DNA from: Hyphomicrobiales bacterium
Lineage (GTDB): Bacteria > Pseudomonadota > Alphaproteobacteria > Rhizobiales > Beijerinckiaceae
Direction: 5' to 3'
Length of the DNA stretch: 64,000 nucleotides
Assembly (NCBI GenBank): GCA_027483945.1
Contig: JAIXTM010000018.1
Span: forward strand, 186,001-250,000
This document shows positions 28,216 through 36,965 of the stretch, one piece after another. Position numbers and translations under genes: made by a program. How positions within the stretch are numbered: the first letter of the stretch is position 1; each line of letters starts with the position of its first letter. The notes under the pieces were generated by a model that saw only the letters and a program-made list of their open reading frames with translations, was not told the origin of the DNA and searched no databases.

Positions 28216-29241
28216 ATGACCACCCGTCGCGACTTCCTGAAGGTCGGCGCGTTCGCGCTGACCGGCACCATCGCCGCCCCCTTCGTGATCACGCCCTCCC
28301 GGGCGCAGGCGACGACGCTCAAGATGCAGGGCTTCCTGCCCGCCGCATCGCCGACGCACCGGGCGCTCGAGAAATACGCCGCGGACCTGAAGACCAAGTC
28401 CAACGGCGCCCTGTCGATCCAGGTCCTGCCGGCGGGCGGGGCCGTCGGTCCGGCCGAGACGATCAACGCCGTGCAGGCCGGCATCCTGGACGGGCATTAC
28501 TCGTCCTCGTCCTTCTTCGCTGCGCGGGATCCGGGCTTCACCGTCTTCGGCGATACCGGCGCGTCCTACGACGACGTCGACACCCGCGACCGCTGGTACC
28601 GCGAGGGCGGCGGCGAGGACCTCGGCAGGGAGCTCTATGCGGCGTCCAACATGGTCTATGTCGCCAACGTCTTCTGGCCGTCCGAGCACATCCCGGCGCG
28701 CAAGGCGCTCAAGTCCACCGAGGACCTGAAGGGCCTCAAGATCCGGGTGCCTCCGGGCATGATCTCCGAGGTGTTCGGCCTCGCCGGATCGGCGGTGGTG
28801 AACCTGCCCGCGGGCGAGGTGTTCAACGCGCTGCAATCGGGCGTCATCGACGCCACCGACTGGGCGAGCCCCGGCCAGAACATGGAGGTCGGGCTCTACC
28901 GCGCCGCCAAGTTCTCCATCAACGCGGCCCATTCCATGCCCGCCACCGAGATCGCCTTCGGCAAGCGCAGCTGGGACAGGATCCCGGCGGAGCTGCGCAA
29001 GCTGATCGAGGACGAGGCCCGGGCCATGAGCGCGGCGCTCAAGACCCAGATCAAGGCCGACGACGACGCGGCGCTCGCCAAGATGAAGGCGGACGGCGTC
29101 GAGATCGTCACCTGGGACAAGGCGGAGATCGCCAAGCTGCGCGCCTTCACCTCGCAGAAGCAGGACGAACTGGCCGGCAAGGGCGCCATCGCCAAGAAGA
29201 TCGTCGAGAGCCACCGCGCCTTCCAGAAGAAGATCGGCTGA
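28216..29241 (+). CDS. TRAP transporter substrate-binding protein (DctP type)
   Basis: Periplasmic receptor that captures an organic acid and delivers it to the DctQM membrane pair. The 341 residues begin with a Tat-type signal, TTRRDFLKVGAF, cleaved after about residue 32 (PSRAQA). The mature DctP fold includes LPAGGAVGPAETINAVQAG, the substrate-binding RVPPGMISEVF with the conserved Arg, and LQSGVIDATDWASP, the conserved hinge motif. The last resembles the 2-oxoacid-binding subfamily (TakP), but the ligand is not certain. The gene is 69 bases after the BKACE gene. Confidence 0.92.
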   Translation: MTTRRDFLKVGAFALTGTIAAPFVITPSRAQATTLKMQGFLPAASPTHRALEKYAADLKTKSNGALSIQVLPAGGAVGPAETINAVQAGILDGHYSSSSFFAARDPGFTVFGDTGASYDDVDTRDRWYREGGGEDLGRELYAASNMVYVANVFWPSEHIPARKALKSTEDLKGLKIRVPPGMISEVFGLAGSAVVNLPAGEVFNALQSGVIDATDWASPGQNMEVGLYRAAKFSINAAHSMPATEIAFGKRSWDRIPAELRKLIEDEARAMSAALKTQIKADDDAALAKMKADGVEIVTWDKAEIAKLRAFTSQKQDELAGKGAIAKKIVESHRAFQKKIG

Positions 29242-29245
29242 CGCG

Positions 29246-29794
29246 ATGGCCGACGGACCCATCCCCGATCTCGACCAGTTCGGCCATCCGCCGAAGACCG
29301 GCCTCGGCCGGCTGGCCGACCGGCTGGGTTCGGCGGCCTCGTGGCTCTTCATGCTCGCGGTGGCGATCTCGGCCTACGAGGTCGCCATGCGCTACCTGTT
29401 CGCCCGGCCCTCGAGCTGGGCGCATGTGACGGTGACGACGCTGTGCGCCGTCGGCTTCGCGGTCGGCGGCGCCTATGCCATGGCCCGGGGCGAGCATATC
29501 CGGATCTCGGTCCTGTCGGACCGGTTCCGGCCCGGCGCGCAGCGGGCCTGCACGCTGCTGGGTCTCGCGGTCGGGGCCCTCTATCTGGCCGGGCTCGGCT
29601 GGGGCCTGTGGCTGCTCGCCAGCGAATCCGTATGGCGCTTCGGCGATGCCGGGGACTGGCGCCCCGAACTCACGCCCGGCCCGCCCAACTGGCCGCTGCC
29701 CGCGCTCGCCAAGGCGCTGCTCCTCCTCATGACGCTGGCCTTCCTCGCCCTCGTGGCCGAGCGGGCGCTGGCCGTGCTGCGCGGGCGGGACTGA
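29246..29794 (+). CDS. TRAP transporter small permease (DctQ type)
   Basis: Small membrane subunit of 182 residues with four predicted helices: about 30-50, 60-80, 104-124 and 150-170. It has the DctQ signature AYEVAMRYLFARPSSWAHVT near residues 43-62 and AMARGEHIRISVL. It lies 4 bases after the receptor gene and 1 base before the large permease gene. An extended periplasmic loop (EFGD-like region, WRFGDAGDWRPELTPGPPNW) precedes the last helix, a feature of oxoacid or mannitol-type DctQ proteins. Confidence 0.88.
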   Translation: MADGPIPDLDQFGHPPKTGLGRLADRLGSAASWLFMLAVAISAYEVAMRYLFARPSSWAHVTVTTLCAVGFAVGGAYAMARGEHIRISVLSDRFRPGAQRACTLLGLAVGALYLAGLGWGLWLLASESVWRFGDAGDWRPELTPGPPNWPLPALAKALLLLMTLAFLALVAERALAVLRGRD

Positions 29795-29795
29795 C

Positions 29796-31118
29796 ATGCC
29801 GGGCGGCCTCGACATCGCCACCTGGTCGATCCTCATCCTCGTCGCGATGACGGGTCTCCTGACGCTCGGCATCCCGCTCGCCTTCACCACGGGCGCCATC
29901 GCGGTGGCCCTGTGCCTCGTGATCTTCGGCCCGCAGAGCCTGTATCTCGTGGCGAGCCGTTCCTACGAGTTCATCGACAGCTACGTCCTCGTCTCGGTGC
30001 CGTTCTTCATCCTCATGGCCTCGATCCTCGAGCGGTCGGGCCTGGCGCGGGACCTCTACGACGCCGTGAAGGTGTTCACCGGCCGCCTGCCCGGCGGCGC
30101 CGCGATCATCACCATGATCGTCGGCGTCATCATCGGCGCCATCATCGGCGTCGCCGGCGGCGAGATCATCCTCATGGGCCTTGTCGCTCTGCCGCAGCTC
30201 CTGCGCCTCGGCTACGACCGCAAGCTCTCCATCGGGCTCGTCTGCGCCACCGGCGCGCTCGGCTCGATGATCCCGCCGGCCGTCACGCTCATCTTCTTCG
30301 GGCTGGCGGCGGGAGTGTCCATCGGCGACCTCTTCGTCGCCTCCTTTGTCCCCGGCCTCGTGCTCGGCGGGTTGTTCGTCGCCTATGTGCTCATCCGCTG
30401 CTGGCTGAACCCGAGCCTCGGGCCGCCGCCGCCCGAACACGAATTGTCCATGCCGTTCATGGACAAGCTGCGCGGGCTGAAAGGCGTGGTCCTGCCGCTC
30501 GCCGTGCTGTTCGCGACGCTGGGCTCGATCTATCTGGGCCTCGCCTCGGTGACCGAATCCGCCGCGATCGGCGTCGTCGGCACGCTGCTGGCGGTCTGGG
30601 TGCGCCGGGAGCTGACCTGGACGCTGCTGCGGACCGCCCTGCTCCAGACCATGCTGACCTGCGGCGTCGTGCTCTGGCTGGTGCTCGGCACCAACGCGCT
30701 GATCGGCGTCTACAACGTGATGGGCGGCATCGACTTCGCCCGGAGCCTCCTGACCAACCTGCCCTTCCCGCCCTTCGTCGTCCTCCTCATGATGATGGCG
30801 ATCTGGATCTTCCTCGGCTTCTTCATCGACTGGATCGGCATCCTGCTCCTGACCGTCCCGGTCTTCCTCCCGGCGGTGCAGGCCTTCGGCTACGACCCGA
30901 TCTGGTTCGGCATCCTGTTCAACCTGTGCATGCAGATCGCCTATCTATCGCCGCCCTTCGCGCCGGCCTGCTTCTACCTGAAGGGCGTCGCGCCCAAGGA
31001 CATCCGCATCGAGGAGATCTTCTCCGCCATGTGGCCGTTCATCGGCCTGCAGCTGATCGCGCTCGGGCTCGTCCTGGCCTTCCCCAAGCTCGCTCTGTGG
31101 CTGCCCAGCGTTCTGTGA
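29796..31118 (+). CDS. TRAP transporter large permease (DctM type)
   Basis: The 440-residue transport subunit moves substrate with a sodium or proton gradient. It has about twelve hydrophobic segments, the DctM GLLTLGIPLAFTTGAIAV start, VGVIIGAIIGVAGGEIIL, and GLVCATGALGSMIPPAV, the conserved hairpin with a sodium-site Gly/Ser/Pro pattern. The second inverted half is PFFVVLLMM-like, ending in LSPPFAPACFYLKGV. It is part of the BKACE operon and is followed by the RidA gene after 7 bases. Confidence 0.93.
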   Translation: MPGGLDIATWSILILVAMTGLLTLGIPLAFTTGAIAVALCLVIFGPQSLYLVASRSYEFIDSYVLVSVPFFILMASILERSGLARDLYDAVKVFTGRLPGGAAIITMIVGVIIGAIIGVAGGEIILMGLVALPQLLRLGYDRKLSIGLVCATGALGSMIPPAVTLIFFGLAAGVSIGDLFVASFVPGLVLGGLFVAYVLIRCWLNPSLGPPPPEHELSMPFMDKLRGLKGVVLPLAVLFATLGSIYLGLASVTESAAIGVVGTLLAVWVRRELTWTLLRTALLQTMLTCGVVLWLVLGTNALIGVYNVMGGIDFARSLLTNLPFPPFVVLLMMMAIWIFLGFFIDWIGILLLTVPVFLPAVQAFGYDPIWFGILFNLCMQIAYLSPPFAPACFYLKGVAPKDIRIEEIFSAMWPFIGLQLIALGLVLAFPKLALWLPSVL

Positions 31119-31125
31119 GGACGAC

Positions 31126-31539
31126 ATGAAGACCGCCCCCGACCGCCGCATGATCGTCCCGCCCGGCATGGAAGCCATCGTCGAGCGCTTCCACTACGCG
31201 CCCGGCGTGCTGGTCGGAGACACGCTGTACGTCTCGGGCCAGGTCGGCCGCGACGAGACCCTCACCGTGATCGCCGACCGCGAGGCGCAGTTCGAGCAAT
31301 GCTTCCGCAATGTCGGCAAGGTGCTGGATGCGGCGGGATTTTCCTTCGCCGACATCGTGGAGCTGGAAACCTGGTTCCTCGATTTTCCCGCCGACCTGCC
31401 GCTCTTCATGCAGGTCAAGGACCGGTTCATCAAAGGTCCCGTCTATCCGACCTGGACGGGGTTCGGCGTCGCATCGTTCTCGATGCCCGGCATCGTCTGC
31501 GAGGTGAAGGTCAAGGCCGTCCGCGGAGGCTCGCCGTGA
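31126..31539 (+). CDS. RidA family enamine/imine deaminase-like protein
   Basis: A 137-residue trimeric YjgF/YER057c/UK114 protein. It has the N-terminal strands with [37 protein letters not shown], and the terminal VEVKVKAV-like strand. Canonical RidA proteins hydrolyse 2-aminoacrylate-type enamines with an Arg near residue 105. Here the equivalent loop reads [15 protein letters not shown], with Thr/Trp and no clear Arg, so this is a divergent subgroup. Its place in the operon suggests it acts on an imine intermediate or a carbonyl product of the pathway. Confidence 0.85.
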   Translation: MKTAPDRRMIVPPGMEAIVERFHYAPGVLVGDTLYVSGQVGRDETLTVIADREAQFEQCFRNVGKVLDAAGFSFADIVELETWFLDFPADLPLFMQVKDRFIKGPVYPTWTGFGVASFSMPGIVCEVKVKAVRGGSP

Positions 31540-33551
31540 ATGCGAGCGCCGCGCCGGCGGACGCGGCGCCGCTGGGCACGGACGAGCTCTCGCGCCTCTA
31601 CCGCGACCTCTGCCTCGTGCGGCGCTTCGACGAGCGCGTGATCGAACTCTTCCTGCAGGGGCTGGTGAAGGGCACCGCCCATTCCTGCGTCGGGCAGGAG
31701 GCCATCGCGGTCGGCGCCTGCGCGGCGTTGCGCGACGACGATTACGTCGTCTCCCATCATCGCGGCCACGGCCACTGCATCGCCAAGGGCGCGGACCTGA
31801 CGCGCATGATGGCGGAGCTGATGGGCCGCAAGACCGGCTATTGCAGCGGGCTCGGCGGCTCGATGCATATCGCGGCGCTCGATCGCGGCATCCTCGGCGC
31901 CAACGGCATCGTCGGCGCGGGCGCGGGGCTCGGCACCGGCGCCGCCCTCTCCGCACGCCTGCGCGGCACCGACCAGGTATGCCTCGTCTTCTTCGGCGAC
32001 GGCGCGGCCAACGAAGGCATCTTCCACGAGGCCTTCAACATGGCCTCGCTCTGGAAACTGCCGGTGATCTTCTTTTGCGAGAACAACCAGTACGGCCTGA
32101 CGACGGCGATGCACGAATCCACCGCGATCGACCGCCTGTCCAAGCGGGCCGCGGGCTATTCGATGCCCGGAGAGACCATCGACGGGAACGACGTTCTGGC
32201 GGTGCAGGCCAGCGTCGCCAAGGCCGTCACCCGCGCGCGCGCCGGCGAGGGCCCGAGCTTCATCGAAGCCCTGACCTATCGCTGGGGCGACCATTCCATG
32301 CGCGCCAACCTCCCCCGCTATCGGACAGAGCAGGAGGAGGCGCGCTGGCGCGACGAGAGCGACCCGATCGCCCGCGCCCGGCGGCTCCTGCTCGACCGGC
32401 AGGTGCGGGAGGCCGGCGCGGACAGCCTCAGGGACGAAGCCTTCGCCGCGGTGGAGAATGCCATCGAGGAGGCAAGGCAGGCGCCCGAGCCGACCCTGGC
32501 CGACCTCGAAGGCGCGGTGACGGCGCCGCATCCGGACTTTCCGCCCGAGCCCGGCGCCGATGCCGCCGGTGGGCGCGAAATCTCCTATGTCGAGGCGATC
32601 CGGGAAGCCATCGACCAGGAGATGGCCCGGGACGGGCGCGTCTTCGTCATGGGCGAGGATGTGGGCAAGACCGGCGGCATCTTCGGCTGCACGCGTGGCC
32701 TTATCGAGAAGTACGGCGCCGCGCGCCTGCGCGACACGCCGATCTCCGAGAATGCCATCGCCAATGCGGCGGTCGGCGCGGCCATCACCGGCATGCGCCC
32801 CATCGCCGAGGTGCAGATCTTCGACTTCGTCACCCACATGATGGACGCCATCGTCAACCAGGCGGCGAAGTTCCGCTACATGCTGGGCGGCAAGCCGACC
32901 GTGCCGCTGGTGATCCGGGGCCCGCAGGGCGGCGGCATCCGCCTCGCCGCGCAGCATTCCCAGTCGCTGGAGACGTGGTTCACGCATATTCCCGGCCTCG
33001 TCGTGATGGCGCCTTCCACCGCCTACGACGCCAAGGGCTTGCTGACGGCCGCGATCCGGGACGACAACCCGGTCGTGTTCCTGGAGCACAAGCTGCTCTA
33101 CGTGCAGGCCAAGGGCCCGGTGCCCGAGGCGCCCTACGCCATCCCCATCGGCAAGGCGGACATCAAGCGCGAAGGTCGGCACGCCACGGTGGTCGCCACG
33201 ATGGCGATGGTGCCCCAAGCCCTCGCCGCCGCGCGGGAGCTCGCCCGCGAAGGCATCGAGATCGAGGTCATCGATCCGCGCACCTTGCGCCCCCTCGACG
33301 CCGGGACGATCATCGCCTCCGTCCGCAAGACCAACCGGCTGGTCGTGGCCCATGAGGGCTGGATCAAGTGGGGTTTCGGGGCGGAACTCGCGGCCCTGGT
33401 GACGGAGGAGGCGTTCGACGACCTGGATGCCCCGGTGGCCCGGGTCGGGATGCGCGACGTGCCCATGCCCTACAACGACAACCTGGAACGCGCGGTCATT
33501 CCCGGCGCCGCCGACATCGTCGCGGCGGTGAAGAAGGTTCTCTACCGATGA
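31536..33551 (+). CDS. Fused thiamine-diphosphate 2-oxoacid dehydrogenase E1, alpha and beta in one chain
   Basis: A 671-residue protein joins E1 alpha (about residues 1-330) and E1 beta (about 345-671). The alpha part has the ThDP motif [17 protein letters not shown] ending in ENN, and the substrate-side [13 protein letters not shown]. The beta part has [14 protein letters not shown], the [18 protein letters not shown] activation loop and FLEHKLLY. This suits decarboxylation of pyruvate, acetoin or a branched 2-oxoacid and transfer to a lipoyl E2. No E2 or E3 gene is present. GTG start overlaps the RidA stop (GTGA), and the stop overlaps the next start. Confidence 0.9.
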   Translation: MNASAAPADAAPLGTDELSRLYRDLCLVRRFDERVIELFLQGLVKGTAHSCVGQEAIAVGACAALRDDDYVVSHHRGHGHCIAKGADLTRMMAELMGRKTGYCSGLGGSMHIAALDRGILGANGIVGAGAGLGTGAALSARLRGTDQVCLVFFGDGAANEGIFHEAFNMASLWKLPVIFFCENNQYGLTTAMHESTAIDRLSKRAAGYSMPGETIDGNDVLAVQASVAKAVTRARAGEGPSFIEALTYRWGDHSMRANLPRYRTEQEEARWRDESDPIARARRLLLDRQVREAGADSLRDEAFAAVENAIEEARQAPEPTLADLEGAVTAPHPDFPPEPGADAAGGREISYVEAIREAIDQEMARDGRVFVMGEDVGKTGGIFGCTRGLIEKYGAARLRDTPISENAIANAAVGAAITGMRPIAEVQIFDFVTHMMDAIVNQAAKFRYMLGGKPTVPLVIRGPQGGGIRLAAQHSQSLETWFTHIPGLVVMAPSTAYDAKGLLTAAIRDDNPVVFLEHKLLYVQAKGPVPEAPYAIPIGKADIKREGRHATVVATMAMVPQALAAARELAREGIEIEVIDPRTLRPLDAGTIIASVRKTNRLVVAHEGWIKWGFGAELAALVTEEAFDDLDAPVARVGMRDVPMPYNDNLERAVIPGAADIVAAVKKVLYR

Positions 33552-34333
33552 GGCGCGGCTGGCCGGACCTCGCGACCCTGGGGCGCTCCGCCCTCGGCAC
33601 CTGGTCGCAGATCGCGTCCGAGGAATGCATCGACATGCTCGGCGCCGCCGGGCTCGACTTCACGATCATCGATTGCGAGCACGGCGCGTTCGGCATCGAG
33701 ACGGCGGAGAGGCTCATCCGCGCCTGCGACGCCAGCGGGATCGTGCCTATCGTCCGGGCTCCCAATGCCGAGACGAGCTTCGTCGGACAGGCGCTCGATG
33801 CCGGCGCGGCAGCGATCGTCGTGCCGGGCGTCTCCTCGGCGGCGCAGGCGAAAGCGCTGGTCGCCGCGAGCCGCTTCGCGCCGGAGGGCACGCGCGGAGC
33901 CTGCCCCTGCGTGCGCTCCGGCGATCATTTCATCCGCGACTGGAAGGGCTATGTCGGCCGCCAGCGCGAGAGCGTCGGCATCATCGCGCTGGTGGAGACC
34001 CGCGGGGGGCTGGAGGCCATCGAGGAGATCTGCGCGGTCGAGGGGCTGCTGGCGCTCCTGGTCGGGCCGTTCGACCTCTCGGTGTCGCTCGGCCGTGCCG
34101 GGGACTACCTGCACGACGAGGTGCAGGAGGCCATCGGCCGGATGATGGCGGCGGCCCGGCGCAAGGGCCTTCCGGTCATCGCGCCGATCTTCGATCCCGA
34201 CGCCGCCCGCGCCATCGCCCAGCGGAACGCCTGGCTGGCGCGCGGCGCCGCCCATTTCGTCGTCGGCACGGACAAGATCATCTTCTCCGACGCCGTCAGC
34301 CGCTACGCGGCGGCGGTGCGCACGGACGGCTGA
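33548..34333 (+). CDS. HpcH/HpaI family class II aldolase
   Basis: A 261-residue TIM-barrel aldolase of the family that cleaves 2-keto-3-deoxy or 4-hydroxy-2-oxo acids into pyruvate plus an aldehyde with a divalent metal. It has [16 protein letters not shown] with the base-relay His, [11 protein letters not shown] with the pyruvate-binding Arg, [15 protein letters not shown] with the metal-binding Glu, and [10 protein letters not shown] with the metal-binding Asp. The ATG overlaps the E1 stop (ATGA). It ends the operon and its last 31 bases overlap the end of the convergent ampR-like gene. Confidence 0.9.
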   Translation: MRRGWPDLATLGRSALGTWSQIASEECIDMLGAAGLDFTIIDCEHGAFGIETAERLIRACDASGIVPIVRAPNAETSFVGQALDAGAAAIVVPGVSSAAQAKALVAASRFAPEGTRGACPCVRSGDHFIRDWKGYVGRQRESVGIIALVETRGGLEAIEEICAVEGLLALLVGPFDLSVSLGRAGDYLHDEVQEAIGRMMAAARRKGLPVIAPIFDPDAARAIAQRNAWLARGAAHFVVGTDKIIFSDAVSRYAAAVRTDG

Positions 34334-35208
34334 TCTCCGCCGTCCCCGACCTCCGCCGTGATCCAGCCTCGGAAGGCCGCCATGGCGGGCGTCTCGGGCC
34401 GGGATTTGAGCCAGGTCAGCCAGTAGCTTCCCGCCGGCGCGGCGATGGCGAGCGGCTGGACGATGCGGCCGGCGGCGATGTCGCGGGCGAACATCGAGAC
34501 GGGGACCAGGGCAATGCCGGCGCCGAGGCTCGCGGCCTCGACCAGGGCCAGCGAGGAATCGAACATCCAGCCCCGGACCGGCGGCGGGCTCAGGCCGGCG
34601 TGACGGAACCAGATGGCCCAGTCGTCCCGCCGGTAGGACCGCAGCAGGTGCTGCCCGGCAAGGTCCGCCGGTTCTTGGATGGCGCCGGCGAGCGCCGGGG
34701 CGCAGACCGGCGCCAGCGGCGCGTCCACGAGGTGCACGGCTTGCGTCCCGTGCCACGCGCCATCGCCGAAGCGGATGAAGGCATCGAGCCCGTCCAGCAG
34801 CGTGTCGGCCGTGTTGTTGTTGGTCTTGATGCGCAGGTCCACCTGCGGGTGTGCGGCGGCGAAGCCGGCAGCCCGCGGCAGCAGCCAGCCCGTGGCAAAG
34901 GTGCCGACGACGCCGAGCGTGAGGATTTCGCGGACATTGCCGGTGCGCAGCTGGCCCAGCTTGTCGCTCATGCGCAGGAACGCATCGGTGAGGACCGGGA
35001 GCAGCGCCTGCGCCTCCTCGGTGAGCGCGATGCCGCGCGGCAGGCGCTTGAAGAGCGTGACGCTAAGTTCCCGCTCCAGCGCCTTCACCTGATGGCTGAT
35101 CGCGGTCTGGCTGACGCGCAGCTCCATGCCCGCCTTGGTGAAGCTGCCGAGCCGGGCCGACGCCTCGAAGGCGCGCAGGGCGTTGAGGGGAAGGCGCGCA
35201 ATGTCCAT
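34303..35208 (-). CDS. ampR: AmpR-type LysR transcriptional regulator of beta-lactamase
   Basis: A 301-residue LysR regulator whose sequence follows AmpR along the whole length: LPLNALRAFEASAR at the start, the HTH with TAISHQVKALERELSVTLF, GVVGTFATGWLLP, the LRSYRRDDWAIWF block, FDSSLALVEAASLGAGIAL, and SYWLTWLKSRPETPAM at the end. AmpR senses muropeptides from cell-wall recycling and switches a beta-lactamase gene. The gene faces a small secreted-protein gene, and the class A beta-lactamase gene lies 82 bases after that. This supports an AmpR-bla module with one extra gene. Confidence 0.85.
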   Translation of the reverse strand: MDIARLPLNALRAFEASARLGSFTKAGMELRVSQTAISHQVKALERELSVTLFKRLPRGIALTEEAQALLPVLTDAFLRMSDKLGQLRTGNVREILTLGVVGTFATGWLLPRAAGFAAAHPQVDLRIKTNNNTADTLLDGLDAFIRFGDGAWHGTQAVHLVDAPLAPVCAPALAGAIQEPADLAGQHLLRSYRRDDWAIWFRHAGLSPPPVRGWMFDSSLALVEAASLGAGIALVPVSMFARDIAAGRIVQPLAIAAPAGSYWLTWLKSRPETPAMAAFRGWITAEVGDGGDQPSVRTAAA

Positions 35209-35335
35209 GGAGCGTGACCCAAGCCCAAACTGAGCTCATGTCTAAGCTGACGAATGATCATTTGGCTAGGGCTCGGGTGTCCCGTACCGTTCGACCATGC
35301 CGATCGTTCGGCGGAGCGAAGCGGAGGAAACGGGA
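35209..35335. promoter_or_regulatory. Divergent control region between ampR and the secreted-protein/bla genes
   Basis: The 127 bases between the two divergent starts contain a perfect palindrome AATGATCATT (35253-35262) and, just before it, the GAGCTC...AAGCT repeat (35232-35248). This is more AT-rich than its surroundings. LysR regulators bind T-N11-A palindromes in such divergent regions. An exact AmpR box known from Enterobacteria is not present, so the site assignment is tentative. Confidence 0.5.
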
Positions 35336-35737
35336 ATGGCTGACAAGCGGTCGATGCTCGCCGCCGCGCTCCTCGTTATCACCCTGCCGGCGACGTCCGC
35401 GGAACCGTGGCAGGCCCCCGACAGCCCCTTCGTCATCGGCGAGGACCACCCGGAGGTCCCCGCCACCTGCGAGACGGTCCAACGCTGGATCGACCTCGCC
35501 CCGCAGGTCGACGGCCGCGTGAGCTTCGCCATCGAAGGTCCCATCGTCGCGACCGGCTCCGACGGCGCCCTCGCCTATCTCGTCATGTGCGAGGAGGCCG
35601 GCGTGCAGGTCATGTGCGTGACCTATAGCCGGGAGGGCCGGTCGGTCGGCGAAAAGGTGCAGTTCGCCGGAGGCTATGCCCGGTTCGGACCGCGCCGCAT
35701 CCTGCTCGATCCCTGCCTCGCCTCTCCGGCGTCCTGA
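35336..35737 (+). CDS. Small secreted cysteine-containing protein in the ampR-bla locus
   Basis: Not a family I recognise. The 133-residue product has a signal peptide (MADKRSMLAAALLVITLPATSA, cut near residue 22). The mature domain of about 111 residues has four cysteines (in ATCE, VMCEE, VMCVTY and DPCLA), consistent with two disulfides in the periplasm, and a beta-rich middle with GRVSFAIEGPIVATGSDGAL. GGAGGAAACGGGA precedes the ATG. It is the first gene facing ampR, so it may be AmpR-controlled and co-transcribed with the beta-lactamase. Function unknown. Confidence 0.75.
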   Translation: MADKRSMLAAALLVITLPATSAEPWQAPDSPFVIGEDHPEVPATCETVQRWIDLAPQVDGRVSFAIEGPIVATGSDGALAYLVMCEEAGVQVMCVTYSREGRSVGEKVQFAGGYARFGPRRILLDPCLASPAS

Positions 35738-35819
35738 ACGGTCTCGCTTCTCACCCTCGGTCCCTGTGCATCCCGCGCAGCGGACAGTCCTGTCCACGAC
35801 CCTGTCCACGGAACGTCCC

Positions 35820-36725
35820 ATGACCATGCAGCCTCCCTTCGCCCCCTCCTCCGATCTCGACCGACGCACGCTCCTCGGCGGCATCGGCGCCGTTCCGCTC
35901 GCGGCGATCCTGCGGCCCGGCACAGCGATGGCAGCGCCGGCGAAACTCGATCTTTCCGCTTTGGAATCAAGGGCCGGCGGGCGGATCGGGCTCTGCGCCA
36001 TCGACGGCGGAAACCGCGTGGCGTGGCGTCCGTCCGAGCGCTTCGCCTTCTGCTCGACCTTCAAGCTTTTCCTCGCCGCCGCCACGCTGGAGCGGGTTCA
36101 GCGGGGCGAGGAAAGGCTCGACCGGCAAATCCCGATCAAAACCGCCGACATGGTCCCCCATGCCCCGGTGACAAAGCCCGCGGTCGGCGGCACCTTGCCG
36201 ATCGAGGCCTTGTGCAAGGCCACCGTCGAGATCAGCGACAACCCGGCCGCCAATATCCTCGTCCGCGAGATGGGCGGGCTCGATGCCTGGCGGGACTGGT
36301 ACCGGTCCATCGGCGACCAAGTGACCCGCGTCGACCGCTACGAGGTGGCGCTGAACAGCGCCGATCCCAACGACCATCGGGATACCACGACGCCGGAGCA
36401 ATACGCGGCCAATCTGCGCGCAGTGCTGCTGGGCGGGCGCCTGTCGCCCGGCCACCTGGCCCTGCTGGAGCGCTGGATCGTCGACACGCCCACGGGCGCC
36501 GGGCGCATCAAGGCCGGCGTGCCGGCCGGCTACCGGGTCGGCCACAAGACCGGCACCGGCGCTCGCGGAACGCACAACGATATCGGTATCGTCTGGCCGC
36601 CTGCTGGACGGCCCATCCTCCTCGCCGTCTTCCTGACCGGCGCGGTGACAGCGAAGCCCGAAGCACGCGACGCGGCGATGGCGGAGGCGACGCGGATGGC
36701 GATGGCCGCGCTTGACCGGGCCTGA
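35820..36725 (+). CDS. bla: Class A beta-lactamase with Tat signal
   Basis: A 301-residue serine beta-lactamase that hydrolyses beta-lactam rings in the periplasm. It has the Tat-type leader LDRRTLLGGIGAVPLAA (cut near residue 38). Motifs: CSTFK with nucleophile Ser79 and Lys82, SDN at 139-141, the omega-loop ExxLN with Glu175 and Asn179, and HKTGTG with Lys243. The pattern HAPVT, SDN and RDTTTP is closest to L2-type enzymes such as the AmpR-controlled Stenotrophomonas L2. The Cys before the active serine has no partner at the Ambler 238 position (Gly), so the carbapenemase-type disulfide is absent. A second ATG is two codons downstream. Confidence 0.92.
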   Translation: MTMQPPFAPSSDLDRRTLLGGIGAVPLAAILRPGTAMAAPAKLDLSALESRAGGRIGLCAIDGGNRVAWRPSERFAFCSTFKLFLAAATLERVQRGEERLDRQIPIKTADMVPHAPVTKPAVGGTLPIEALCKATVEISDNPAANILVREMGGLDAWRDWYRSIGDQVTRVDRYEVALNSADPNDHRDTTTPEQYAANLRAVLLGGRLSPGHLALLERWIVDTPTGAGRIKAGVPAGYRVGHKTGTGARGTHNDIGIVWPPAGRPILLAVFLTGAVTAKPEARDAAMAEATRMAMAALDRA

Positions 36726-36965
36726 TGTCCCGCACCGCCGGTCAGGACGTGGTCTCGGGTCTGCCGACGAAAGTCCTCGACCGGCTTCGCTGCGGGGATG
36801 TCGCGAAGCGGCGAACGGTGACGTTACGCTTCTCCCCTTAAGGTCGGACTTTGCCTGGCCCGAACATTCTGAAATCCTGTTTCTCCATCATTAAGGCTGC
36901 TTTTCAACCCGGTGATAACGCGACATTGCGATAAGGGCGGAAACCGCTCGGGATTTCGGACCACG
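36726..36965. other. Intergenic stretch after bla
   Basis: 240 bases without a convincing gene. It contains an imperfect inverted repeat CGGCTTCGC (36782-36790) / GCGAAGCGG (about 36802-36811) that could act as a hairpin after bla, without a U-run. It also holds a fragment, CTTCTCCCCTTAAGG, that resembles half of the palindromic repeat near the DUF559 gene but lacks its second arm. The last 90 bases are more AT-rich and may hold the promoter of the next small gene. Confidence 0.4.

Noticed and set aside
36825-36850. CTTCTCCCCTTAAGG after bla as a third copy of the palindromic repeat
   Set aside because: Only one arm is similar; the second arm and the hairpin are missing.
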